From Mytilus edulis (taxonomy: Eukaryota > Mollusca > Bivalvia > Mytilida > Mytilidae), in assembly GCF_963676685.1 (NCBI RefSeq), contig NC_092344.1:45716830-45780829 (forward strand): a stretch of DNA of 64,000 nucleotides. The letters run 5' to 3'. Below the pieces are notes generated by a model that was given only the letters and a program-made list of their open reading frames with translations, did not search any database and was not told the origin of the DNA. A program made the position numbers and the translations under genes. Below, one piece after another: positions 26,801 through 34,397 of this stretch. Within the stretch, counting starts at the first letter, position 1, and the number at the start of each line of letters is the position of its first letter.

Positions 26801-29800
26801 ATAAATAACTCAACGGGAGTAAATAGTTTCTATCTTTTTATTTGTTTCTTATGTATAACATTATCAGCAGTGCGTAGCCGTAAACTGACAGAACATAAAA
26901 TATGTTAAAAAAAACTTCTGTATTTTATCATCAACCAAAAAAAATTAAATTACAAAAAAGGTGAATGCCTTTTATTCAAATGATTTTAAAATGACATTTA
27001 GGAATTTGATATAAAAGTATAAATTGCTATTAAAAACTAAATTAAATGTGCATTAAATTACAAGGAGAATGGCCATTAAAGCAAACAGCATAATGAATAT
27101 ATTAAAACGGAAAATATTCATTAAAAATGCCTTTTATCCAGAAAAGGGGAAAATAAATATATGCTTTAACAACAGTAATCGTATGATTTTATCCGATATT
27201 TGATAATCTTACAACAAAACCGATAAATTTTCCTCATAAATAAAATGAAAACAATAAATTATAATGAAAAGAAAAAAATATAATATTCTCAAATGATAAA
27301 GTTTTTTAAAATATGAAATGTTTGAAAAAAGTTACATTTGAATTCGGTTCAGTTTGGTAACTGTCACCCGTTTATAAAGTTTCTGTTACTTGACATTGAC
27401 CTTTAGTCGTTTATAGAGAGGGCTTACATAGGCTTTGCATGTTGCCCAATCCAATTCAATTTATTTGAATAAAATACTATTTAAACTAATTAAACTGACT
27501 TCCTGTCACCCGATGGTTCCTTTTGGTCATCTATTCCCATGATTTCGTACTTTAGGTGTGACTCATCAAATTCCGGTTCAACTTGCCCTTTAGATGAGGG
27601 GCCTGATGGGGTGTTCCATCACGATTGACGAGTTGATATTTTTGTCAATCACGATTCACAGAAAATGAATTTCCATGATCCTAATCACGAAAATATAAAA
27701 AAAAAATCTTTAGAAAAACGGATCACGATAGAAAAAATGCGCCGATCACGAAGAACGAAAACAACCCATCAGAAATCTGTGTATTTTGAATAACCTCTGA
27801 AACAACTTTTTGAGTGTCCGTAGATACCCGGGTAGAACTGTTTTTCATGTTTGACATTATACGATGGTACTACGACATTATATGATGGTACTTTGACATT
27901 ATACGATGGTGATCTAAGAGGGGCCTGATGTATGGAACGCCGTAACTGCCTTATGTTAAAAACTATCATTATACGATGGTACTTTGACATTATACGATGG
28001 TACTTTGACATTATACGATGGTACTTTGACATTATACGATGGTACTTTGACATTGTATGATGGTACTTCGACATTATACGATGGTACTTTGACATTATAT
28101 GATTGTACTTTCAAATTTTTATTGAAAGTTCTATCGACAATAGAATAACACAGATACATTCAAAACCAAGGTTATGTCAATTTACCAAAATTATGTCGTC
28201 TAGACTTTATTTAAATACACATACGAGATATCATGTTTCATAATAAAAAATGTATCTCGGTGAGCCATTTAAAACTATCAGAGCGTTTATAAAAATGTCT
28301 TTAACAATTAACTTGGGTTATCTCGCCTGGAAATGTCCAATATTCTTGAACATGTTTCCGACGAAAATACGAATACGAATACAAAAGTTTTTATTTTGAT
28401 TCGGTTTACATTTAAGAATACAAACATAAGCTCTTAAGAGCTTTTTACATAATATAAATAACATAAACACAACATTTAAACACACAAACATGCAGACAAG
28501 ACATATAACAGCATAGGCACATTGGAAAACAAGCACTACTAAAATACATATCTTAACAACCAAAGCTGAAGCACAACTAAAATTAAGCACTAATAAAAAT
28601 ATAGCACATATGCAAACATTTAAGGCATACTAGTATGTTAGAGCAACTTCTAAAATATGAAAAAGCTTATCTACATGCAGATCAACAACATTTTAAACAC
28701 AAAAGAGGAAGAACTTATTGAATTTCAAGACCAGAGTTCAATGGTTATAAATAGACTTAAAATTTTATCGGAAGAACCTACATGCAATATAGTCCGAGAT
28801 TACTCTGACGTCCAACGGCTGTTTTGCCAGACAAGCTGGGGCCGTGGGACGTCAGAGCTCGTCCCATATCAAAACGTGGATATTTGCCGACCCAAAATAG
28901 ATGCGCTGCTTCGTCGCTTCTGGTGCCGACTGACGGCCTTGGAATTATATAAATCGGGCATCAATCTGTTCATTTTTCATTTATCTTTTCATTTATGTAA
29001 GTTTCACCTACCTGCCAACTTTTATTTTTCCATATTTTAACAGTTTTCACAGAGACCGATCGATTTCTGCATTTTGACTTTCACTTTCAAATGGACGTCA
29101 AGTTACGACAGAGTTCGTGGCCTCGAGACTCAAATATGCAAATTTTGTAGGAAATCGATGTTTAACATTTAGTAGCCAACCACGATTTTTCACCTCCTTT
29201 ACAGGAGATCGGTATTAAGCATTTAGTTCCGACCACGAGAACAATCGAAAGCTCTCGGACATTTAGATAACTTGCATCGTAAATGAACGAGGTGTTACAT
29301 TATGGTCATTTGCATAAATCATCACTGTTTTCTCGTGGTCACGTGATAATCTTTGAAAATGAATGGCAAAATGCAGAAATCGATGGGTCTCTGTGAAAAC
29401 TGTTAAAATATGGAAAAATAAAGGTTGGCAGGTAGGTGAAACTTACATAAATGAAAAGATAAATTAAAAATGAACAGATTGATGCCCGATTTAAATAATT
29501 CCAAGGCCGTCAGTCGGCACCAGAAGCGACGAAGCAGCGCATCTATTTTGGGTGGGCAAATATCCACTTTTTGTTATGGGACGAGCTCTGACGTCCCACG
29601 GCCCCAGCTTGTCTGGCAAAACAGCCGTTGGACGTCAGAGTAATCTCGGACTAAATGCAATATAGGGTCAACAAATGCATCTATTTAACACTATTTAGAA
29701 TTGGTTTGCTGAACCCAGTTGAATGTCATCAGGTCAATGATGTAGTTACCTCATAGCATTATGGACACACATTGAGGGTTTGTCAATAGTTCACCTCATG

Positions 29801-32800
29801 GAAGTGCCCTTATTTGTTGGTGAGCACATTATTTGAACATTGACTATATTTGATTGTTTGTATTAATTAGCTTTCGTTGAAGTTGTTAAAAAGTTACTTG
29901 AATAAAGAGATGGTTTGAATGTTTTAGTATGCAAAGGTGGAGTAAGCTTATATCACCACTTATCCTAACCTCAAACAACTTGACCCAATGAACTTAATTC
30001 CATCATGTCTTTCATTTGATGAAGAGAGACATGTTGTTTTATTCTCTCGTTCTTTTCAGTGACGCTTGTCCAGGCCACACCTTGTTTGTCTTTTGACCTA
30101 GACGTTAGCTGTATGGCACATGAGTGTATTGCCAGAATGTTTGTCGTGACCGTCAGGTCAAATTACCGTTTTAGTGTTACTTGTCTCAAGTATGTTTCTA
30201 TCTTTTTACCTAGGCTTCAGATATTTGACTTTTACACATATAGTGTAAAATAATTGATGTAACTTTGACAAATTTCTTCTATCATAGAAAGTGGCAGGGG
30301 ATGATTGAGTTTAATGGAAATGCAAACAAAGAACTTTTGAGTTGATTGATATAAACCAAAAATTATGTATGAAACTTCATGTACAATGGTATAGTTCACT
30401 TTGTAATATGAGTGCTGTAATCGTAGAAGACGCAGTGAACAGAGTGTTGTACATGTATTTGTATGCTTTCATGTGCTATGCATTATGCTCATAAATGAGC
30501 ACGAGTGTGTACATAGAGTGAATCCATACTCTGATTTTGTCAGTCAAAATTGAGGTCAAAACAATATATGTTTAATAGCGATATTGTGGAAAATATCTTT
30601 AACAATAAAATCAAATGTTATATAGAAATGTTCATAGCAAGGTTCTGACCAAGTGCATCCTGGCCAACACAGGCTATTACAAACTATCAGATGCTGAAAT
30701 TTTAAAGATCAACTTGTGTTAATTTATCAACAAATAATTTCTTGTAATAATTTCCAAAAACTTTAAATAGTCATTTATTTCAAAGCTTTCATTGATTAAA
30801 TGGCCATTTGGGGCAAATATTGGTCGGTCCCCTACTTCTGTGTTATTCAATTTAATATGTCCTTCAAGTCCATACTCTAGTATTTCGGTTCCACTAAGTT
30901 GTATGCCTACTGGGTTTTGAAGTTGGCCAGATGACCACAAAATCAAAGGAGACGATATAACTGTACAAATCCTATGACCAGCCCATGCTGTTTTCCACCG
31001 TTGAAGCCTTCTGTTTATCTCCTCATTATATATGAAATGTAGAGCTTCTAAATGCTGAAGGTTAAATGGTTTTAGAATATCTTGATCTTCCATATAACAA
31101 GAATGTGTCCCCAGTACACGAATGCCCCACTCGCACTATCATTTTCTATGTTCAGTGGACCGTGAAATTGGGGTAAACCCTCTAATTTGGCATTAAAATT
31201 AAAAAGATCATATCATAGGGAACATGTATACTAAGTTTGAAGTCGATTGGACTTCAACTTCATCAAAAACTACCTTGACCAAAAACTTTAACCTGAAGCG
31301 GGACAGACGGACGAACGAACGGACGAACGAACGGACGGACGGACGCACAGACCAGAAAACATAATGCCCCTCTACTATCGTAGGTGGGGCATAATAAAAT
31401 AATAACATAGGATACCCTCAAATATGTCCCTCCATAATCTCTTAGACCCTTGATTGTGGGTACTCCGGCCTGTTAACATACTTCCATCACCCCTTTCACT
31501 GAGCATAAAGTCTGCAACTTACACGTTTTCCAGTCCCTTGTCCGATCTTATCGTTAGAGGCACACCGAAGTTGGCGACACCTGACAAAAACAGATTTAGA
31601 CTGTTAGAGACGTGTTGTTATTACAGCATTTAAGAAAATGTGTCATTCTGCTTAAACCATCAACACCACCTATTATTATAAATTGCCAGCGTACAAACTT
31701 ATGATCAGCTTATGGTTAGTGTCTATATGCCACAAGTGGTTAGTCCCCATTACGTTATAAACTCGTCTGTGAATTCTTCCCGATTTCTTTGTTTGAGCTT
31801 CAGATGAATCTAAACGTTGAATAGAGTCTCTTAGACGCCATCTCTGTACTCATCATCGTTAAGTTCTGAAAATGTACGTTTACTCAGATCGAACTGTGCC
31901 ATTCTTCGATATATTCAGTTACGAGCAAAAGCTTTGCAACAAATCAAAATCCATTATCAAGTAAATTTTCAAGTGTTGATTTGTCTAGGTCAAATTTAAG
32001 AGGTCAGGAACTTCCTTGAATTTTCTGTGGTTTAATAGTCCCATATTTAATACACTCAATTCGACGCTTCATCGTGTCTGCTGTATTTGAAACTCCTAGA
32101 GCTTTTTATTCATGTCTCGAAAGCGAACCCACAATGTTTGGTGTTATTTATTCTCTTTTATAATGTACAAACACATGCTTCAATCAACCTTCTTTAGTAC
32201 ACTCAACATGAGTGATTCGTCCATTTTGTTTTTATGCCCCATTCATGTGCATTATGTTTTCTGGTCTGTGCGTCCGTCCGTCCGTTCGTCCCGCTTCATG
32301 TTAAAGTTTTTGGTCGAGGTAGTTTTTGATGAAGTTGAAATCCAATCAACTTGAAACTTAGTATTCATGTTCCCTATGATATGATTTTTCCAATTTTAAT
32401 GCCAAATTAGAGATTTCTCTCCATTTTCACGGTCCATTGAACATATAAAATGATAGTGCGGATGGGGCATCCGTGTACTGGGGACACATTCTTGTTTTTT
32501 TCTAATTTCCCATGATTCCTTTTGTCTTTACAAAATGACAAAGTACCATCATATAATGTCAAAGTACCATCATATAATGTCAAAGTACCATCGTATAATG
32601 TCAAAGAACCATCATATAATGTCAAAGTAACAGCATATAATGTCAAAGTACCATCATATAATGTCAAAGTACCATCATATAATGTCAAAGTACCATCATA
32701 TAATGTCAAAGTACCATCGTATAATGTCAAAGTACCATCATATAATGTCAAAGTACCATCGTATAATGTCAAAGTACCATCATATAATAATTACATTAGA

Positions 32801-33334
32801 TGTATGTTTCATTATAATATTTTATTCTGATTGGCTAACTGCACATCACGTGTTATTCCGTAAGCAGTTGCATTACTCAATACAACTTTTCATTCATGAT
32901 AACACGTGCTCCAACAATAAAGTGCACAGGTGAATTAAATAATAAAATATATAAAATTCGTGTTTTCATAATCATAGCTAAAAAATGTAACTATAAGTAT
33001 TGAATGCTTCTTTTTGTAACTTTATAGGGTTGTAAAAGCGTTGACCGTGCGTACATTTTTAGAATGAAGCGCTTCCGCGCTTCATACAAAATGTACAATA
33101 AATACAAAAAGAAGCATTCAATTCTTAATTGATAGTTTTTAACATAAGGCAGTTACGGCGTTCCATACATCAGGCCTCTCTTATATCACTAACTTCGCCT
33201 CGATCATTAAAATGATTTACCTTGTCATATGTTTCAGCCCATTCATCATACAGTTGCTGATTCTCGCTGTGAGTACTGGGACAGCTCAAACACCAGGAAT
33301 AATACTTCATGGCTTTTTCATATTGGTCTGACAT
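14702..33334 (-). CDS. METTL27: METTL27-like SAM-dependent methyltransferase, five exons
   Basis: Joined exons 33334-33221, 20078-19950, 18908-18770, 16965-16873 and 14898-14702 give an uninterrupted 223-aa protein. It is a class I (Rossmann-fold) methyltransferase expected to bind S-adenosylmethionine; the substrate is unknown. Seen: an N-terminal LYDEWAETYDK (28-38), motif I LDVAAGTGLVG (69-79), a post-I segment IESLEPNKNMI whose Glu94 would sit at the ribose-binding position, DAYDVVVCRGGFGGGALP (128-145) and EMLRVTKPGGY (151-161). This order and the 'VTKPGG' block match human METTL27/WBSCR27 (about 245 aa). All introns are GT-AG. The ATG at 33334 follows an in-frame TGA three codons upstream. 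Intron 1 is about 13 kb and full of mobile elements. A function in a particular pathway cannot be read from the sequence. Confidence 0.9.
15630..15725 (+). repeat. Repeat R11
   Basis: agagggacgaaagataccag, then 'gatcgaaaataaactgaca' and 'acgctatggctaaaa' match 6600-6690. It lies in METTL27 intron 4. Confidence 0.8.
15990..16510. repeat. Repeat R9 fragment (plus) next to R12 (inverted)
   Basis: 15990-16075 carries R9 (agtagtataccggtgttcaa). 16140-16510 is R12 in reverse: actgtcatataagtgggatg, ttttgctagctattataaaa, gccatttaataagagactt. Confidence 0.65.
16873..16965 (-). CDS. METTL27: METTL27-like, coding exon 4
   Basis: 93 bp, phase 1 at both ends. The acceptor is ctcataacttttag and the donor GTACGA. 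It encodes AYDVVVCRGGFGGGALPVNS and EMLRVTKP, the motif that follows the SAM-binding core. Confidence 0.92.
17305..17730 (+). repeat. Repeat R9, long copy
   Basis: It starts aaggcaacagtagtatac, continues with 'acaaactaaaaccgagggaa', 'acgacattacaccgaaacg' and 'ataacaatggccatcttcct', and ends near 'gacttggtacaggacacttt'. It shows the full context of the core that is amplified at 5818-6530. It is intronic. Confidence 0.8.
18395..18650 (+). repeat. Dispersed repeat R10b
   Basis: catgtttaaccccgccgcac, gcgcctgtcctaaatcagga, then ctccgggttcggggtttcgc and cgggttgttgtctcttta. An inverted copy is at 35770-35965. It lies in METTL27 intron 3, just downstream of exon 3. Confidence 0.8.
18770..18908 (-). 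CDS. METTL27: METTL27-like, coding exon 3
   Basis: 139 bp, residues 82-127 plus one base. The acceptor is tttatttcaag and the donor GTTGGT. It encodes LQKLGFCNIESLEPNKNMIA and then the KRKDVYRKYYEE helix. A second possible acceptor six bases in (ttgcag) would drop L-Q without changing the frame. Confidence 0.88.
19389..19470 (+). repeat. Repeat R8 fragment
   Basis: ttaccttagccgtatttggc followed by acaactttttggaatttta and a 'ctcaatgctcttcaact' block, as in 37849-37920. Confidence 0.75.
19950..20078 (-). CDS. METTL27: METTL27-like, coding exon 2 (SAM-binding motif I)
   Basis: 43 codons (39-81), phase 0 at both ends. The acceptor is ...ccttcttattaag and the donor GTAAGT. It carries NGPQYIANAVADLF followed by the glycine-rich loop LDVAAGTGLVG. 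Confidence 0.95.
20215..20660 (+). repeat. Repeat R12
   Basis: It matches 11400-11870 along its length: 'ataccatactccgcgtaaaa', 'atgtagaaaatggtggataa', 'cttaacctctcacctatatg', 'acaacgatgtgtgaacaaaa'. Confidence 0.75.
20690..20995 (+). repeat. Repeat R7 ('ttacttccggt' repeat), copy 1
   Basis: It carries gaaggtctttcc, then repeated 'acttccggt'-like motifs (20865-20880, 20955-20990) with 'cactgattccaaaaatat'. A second copy is at 21840-22110. Confidence 0.7.
21170..21425 (-). repeat. Repeat R9, inverted copy
   Basis: Read on the minus strand it contains aaaggcaacagtagtatacc and gggataacaaactaaaactg followed by 'aaatataagaggagaacaac', as in 17305-17520. Confidence 0.8.
21765..22110 (+). repeat. 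Repeat R7, copy 2, with (AAT)n microsatellite
   Basis: An AATAATAAT run (21765-21790) is followed by tttttccacagaaagcggaa with aagacctaatt, then by 'gtcacttccggtattatatg' and 'actgattccaaaaatacatg'. A related hairpin with (AAT)n lies at 23335-23385: ggtctttcc, then cacagaaaga, then ggaaagacc. Confidence 0.7.
22190..23178 (+). repeat. R6: 146-bp tandem array ending in a hairpin
   Basis: A core like ccatgaaaatgaggtcaagg recurs near 22256, 22399, 22549, 22696, 22842 and 22987, a period of about 146 bp. Copies are diverged. The array ends in a palindrome at 23140-23178 (TCGAG, ttttCTGCGACttttGTCGCAG, gCTCGA) directly followed by AAAAA. That ending is like the 3' ends of families R1-R4. Confidence 0.85.
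23852..24021 (+). CDS. Possible terminal exon of a single-pass membrane protein
   Basis: After the good acceptor attgattttaattttcag, a frame entered at phase 2 runs 55 codons to TAA. It reads GECVNVTES (with an NVT glycosylation sequon), a hydrophobic helix of about 20 residues (QLIATMILVIILMIFCFGLY), then a polar tail CEYSHTTSKKVYNDNQRETT. This looks like the transmembrane and cytoplasmic end of a type I protein. An AATAAA lies about 45 nt downstream. I find no upstream exon on this strand, and the site lies inside METTL27 intron 1. It could be a chance frame or a remnant. Confidence 0.3.
24368..24487 (+). repeat. 22-bp tandem repeat (aatgttcaaatgttcattatc)
   Basis: The unit atgttcaaatgttcattatc plus aa recurs about five times with small length changes. 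Inside each unit the 9-mer aaatgttca is itself repeated. Confidence 0.9.
25980..26102 (-). pseudogene. Penelope-like retroelement tail, minus-strand copy
   Basis: The frame, closed by TAG at 25980-25982, reads QFWKHQLRTC, TIEPDRINGR and DEKQFYPKPK. The pattern FW...L.T..P.GLN is the end of the GIY-YIG nuclease region of Penelope-like elements (family knowledge). It is 40 residues only, with a Gly to Arg change in the PDGLN block. It is non-functional. It faces a second copy at 26243-26410. Confidence 0.6.
26243..26410 (+). pseudogene. Penelope-like retroelement tail, plus-strand copy
   Basis: 55 codons to TAA: HTFETITFPIIEVNQIW, then DSERRKQRERFWMHHLHTLE and PDGLNERDEKQFYLKPKE. This is the typical C-terminal block of GIY-YIG-bearing Penelope-like retroelements (arginine-rich helix, FW..L.TL.P.GLN). 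There is no start and no reverse transcriptase nearby, so it is a 5'-truncated copy. The sequence downstream (26411-26530) is an inverted match to 25890-25980 beyond the minus copy. Confidence 0.7.
27612..27765 (+). repeat. ATCACGA cluster
   Basis: The 7-mer ATCACGA occurs five times within about 130 bp (near 27620, 27648, 27690, 27721, 27744), spaced irregularly. No family is recognised. It may be a degenerate short tandem repeat. Confidence 0.6.
27854..28110 (-). repeat. 21-bp satellite, array A (three plus seven units)
   Basis: The unit acattatacgatggtacttt plus g appears three times at 27854-27914 and seven times at 27967-28110. The gap holds 'gaggggcctgatgtatgg', 'aacgccgtaactgcctta' and 'tgttaaaaactatca'. 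On the minus strand the unit equals that of array B at 32540-32788. Because 21 is divisible by 3, frames stay open through it; I do not regard them as genes. Confidence 0.95.
28790..29653. mobile_element. Mutator-like non-autonomous element, 287-bp inverted ends
   Basis: The element is 864 bp. The left end (28790-29076) and right end (29367-29653) are inverted copies over 287 bp with few mismatches. Both start TAGTCCGAGATTACTCTGACG when read inward. The flanks catgcaata (28781-28789) and aatgcaata (29654-29662) agree at 8 of 9 positions. Long terminal inverted repeats with a 9-bp target duplication are the signature of Mutator-like elements (established). The 290-bp centre has no transposase. 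A 127-codon frame across the left arm is a by-product. It is intronic in the METTL27-like gene. Confidence 0.88.
29665..30715. other. Non-coding intronic stretch
   Basis: I see no gene or named repeat here. Confidence 0.4.
30719..31998 (-). pseudogene. Decayed integrase-core (DDE) gene split by element R4
   Basis: Read on the minus strand, pieces in changing frames make a whole integrase-like protein. They are CKAFARN, stop, IYRRMAQFDLSKRTFSELND (helix-turn-helix, near 31920-31880), RDSIQRLDSSEAQ and RRVYNVMGTNHLWHIDTNHK (first catalytic Asp), then IIIGGVDGLSRMTHFLKC, LNLFLSGVANFGVPLTIRSD plus KGLEN (second Asp), ADFMLSERGDGSMLTGRS with THNQGSKRLWRDIFEGIL, then R4 (31098-31392). Beyond R4 an intact 124-codon C-terminal part starts at 31093 (EDQDILKPFNLQHLEALHFI, INRRLQRWKTAWAGHR). 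The order matches the 'integrase core domain' proteins common in fish and marine invertebrates. There are at least two indel frameshifts, stops and a missing segment after TNHKL. It has no introns. Confidence 0.8.
31098..31392 (+). mobile_element. Element R4, copy inside the integrase pseudogene
   Basis: It starts CAAGAATGTGTCCCCAGTAC and ends CTACTATCGTAGGTGGGGCAT before AATAAAAT. A short inverted pair, ATGCCCCAC and GTGGGGCAT, lies near the two ends, and there are hairpins GTGT/ACAC (5') and CTACTATCGTAG (3'). A GGACGAACGAACGGACGG microsatellite (31310-31345) sits before the 3' end. It separates ...LCYYFI from MEDQDIL of the integrase frame. Confidence 0.85.
32234..32494 (-). mobile_element. 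Element R4, inverted copy
   Basis: It is the reverse complement of the R4 copy at 31098: ATGCCCC at 32234, a CGTCCGTCCGTCCGTTCG microsatellite near 32270-32290, and CCGTGTACTGGGGACACATT plus CTTG at the other end. The end is followed by TTTTTT, that is, a poly(A) on the other strand is at its 5' side. Confidence 0.85.
32540..32788 (+). repeat. 21-bp satellite, array B (12 units)
   Basis: Twelve copies of aaagtaccatcatataatgt plus c, varying mainly catata/cgtata and in two units agaacc and aacagc. It is in opposite orientation to array A. Open frames on both strands are a consequence of the 21-bp period. Confidence 0.97.
32810..33190. repeat. Palindromic repeat with nested hairpins
   Basis: Three nested inverted pairs are seen: tgcacatcacgtgttat with ataacacgtgctcc (32840-32935); attgaatgcttctttttgt with caaaaagaagcattcaatt (33001-33125); and gtacatttttagaatgaagc with gcttcatacaaaatgtac around GCGCTTCCGCGC (33052-33095). 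The tail tgatagtttttaacataagg with cagttacggcgttccataca is an inverted match to 27918-27967 in array A. It probably holds a foldback element. Confidence 0.75.
33221..33334 (-). CDS. METTL27: METTL27-like, coding exon 1
   Basis: Residues 1-38, beginning MSDQYEKAMKYYSW and ending EWAETYDK. The donor GTAAAT follows AAG at phase 0. An in-frame TGA (tga gta gcc ATG) fixes the start. The YDEWAETYDK helix is typical of the N-terminus of this methyltransferase group and joins directly to DHKLLDCNGP of exon 2. Confidence 0.9.
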
Positions 33335-33540
33335 GGCTACTCAAATCTTTTTATAACAAAAAGCAATTTGCATTAGAATGTAGAATTCATTTTTTCGATT
33401 AAGGTACTGATCGTTCGTTTTCAGTCTATGTTGAAGTTATTGATTTTTATAATTGCTGGAAAATGAAATATTTGTGTTTACTGATAAGGAAAACGGTATG
33501 ATGCCGATAATAAGTTACTTCCCTTGAATAAAACGCCACA
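33335..33540 (-). promoter_or_regulatory. Presumed 5' leader and promoter of the METTL27-like gene
   Basis: This is the region directly upstream of the start codon. I see no TATA box at a typical distance and no other clear element. The assignment rests on position only. Confidence 0.3.
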
Positions 33541-34389
33541 CACTAAAACACAATAAAAGTAAAGGGGCAGTAAAAGAGCGATGTTCCAAACTTTAGTTTC
33601 TTTCAAAAAAATTATTAGAATAAAACTCCTATGAATATTTCAACATTTGTGTGGAATATTTGCTAGATCTGTCAATAGCTTTGTCAAAATTATATTTAAA
33701 AACATCTTTATTGGGACAATTAAACCTCTAGACCATGTGGAATAAATAATCACAAAGCAAAACACACAGTAAAACTTAGATCAAACGAAAATCGAGTCCG
33801 GTATTAGAATAAGTGACACATAAAAACAATACAAAATGTCTATGATCAACATACTTCAACAAAGGACTACTAGCAATTATACCTAAATACTAGCCCGACT
33901 TAGATTAACCTGAATGATATCTTCATCATTTGAAAATTAAGCACACGACCTCCATTTAATGATTTTAGTGTTATGTCGGATAAATTACGAATTCGAAGAA
34001 GAAAATTAATGTCTTACCAAAACCTTGTTTTAGAAGAAATGTGTTTCCGATGCGAAGACCCTAGCTATGAGTGAATCAACATTGATTTTAAAAAATACAT
34101 CTTTAATGACACTAAAAATTAACGGTTCGATCCTGGTATCTATGGTGAGTTTATTTATTATTAATTATTCGCCAAACGTCTTGAGAATTGTCACATTATC
34201 AAACAGAATACTAATATGACAATGACAGAATTTCTTAAAACAAAAATAACTAACCTGGTATAAAAAGGGTAATCAAATGTGTCCGAAGCAGTGAGCGAAT
34301 CGAGACTAAATTGAAATGAAGATATTTAATAGTTTTTAAAATACAAAACTCCATGAATTGATCATTGAACTTTCCATAGTTCATGCATC
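33540..34389. other. Intergenic stretch, nothing recognised
   Basis: AT-rich; no gene or named repeat is supported. Confidence 0.4.
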
Positions 34390-34397
34390 ATTTAAAT

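Noticed and set aside
28657-29040. 127-codon open frame
   Set aside because: It runs from flanking DNA into the left inverted end of the Mutator-like element; the inverted arm gives a matching open stretch on the other strand. No motif and no splice signals.
31570-31600. Splice acceptor (tctgtttttgtcag) before GVANFGVP in the integrase pseudogene
   Set aside because: The upstream codons in a shifted frame (LNLFLSGVANFG) continue the protein without a gap, so this is a frameshift in an intronless copy rather than an intron end.
32407-32933. Repetitive 97-121-codon frames on both strands
   Set aside because: They are the 21-bp satellite translated in several frames; the same holds for frames at 27769-28159.
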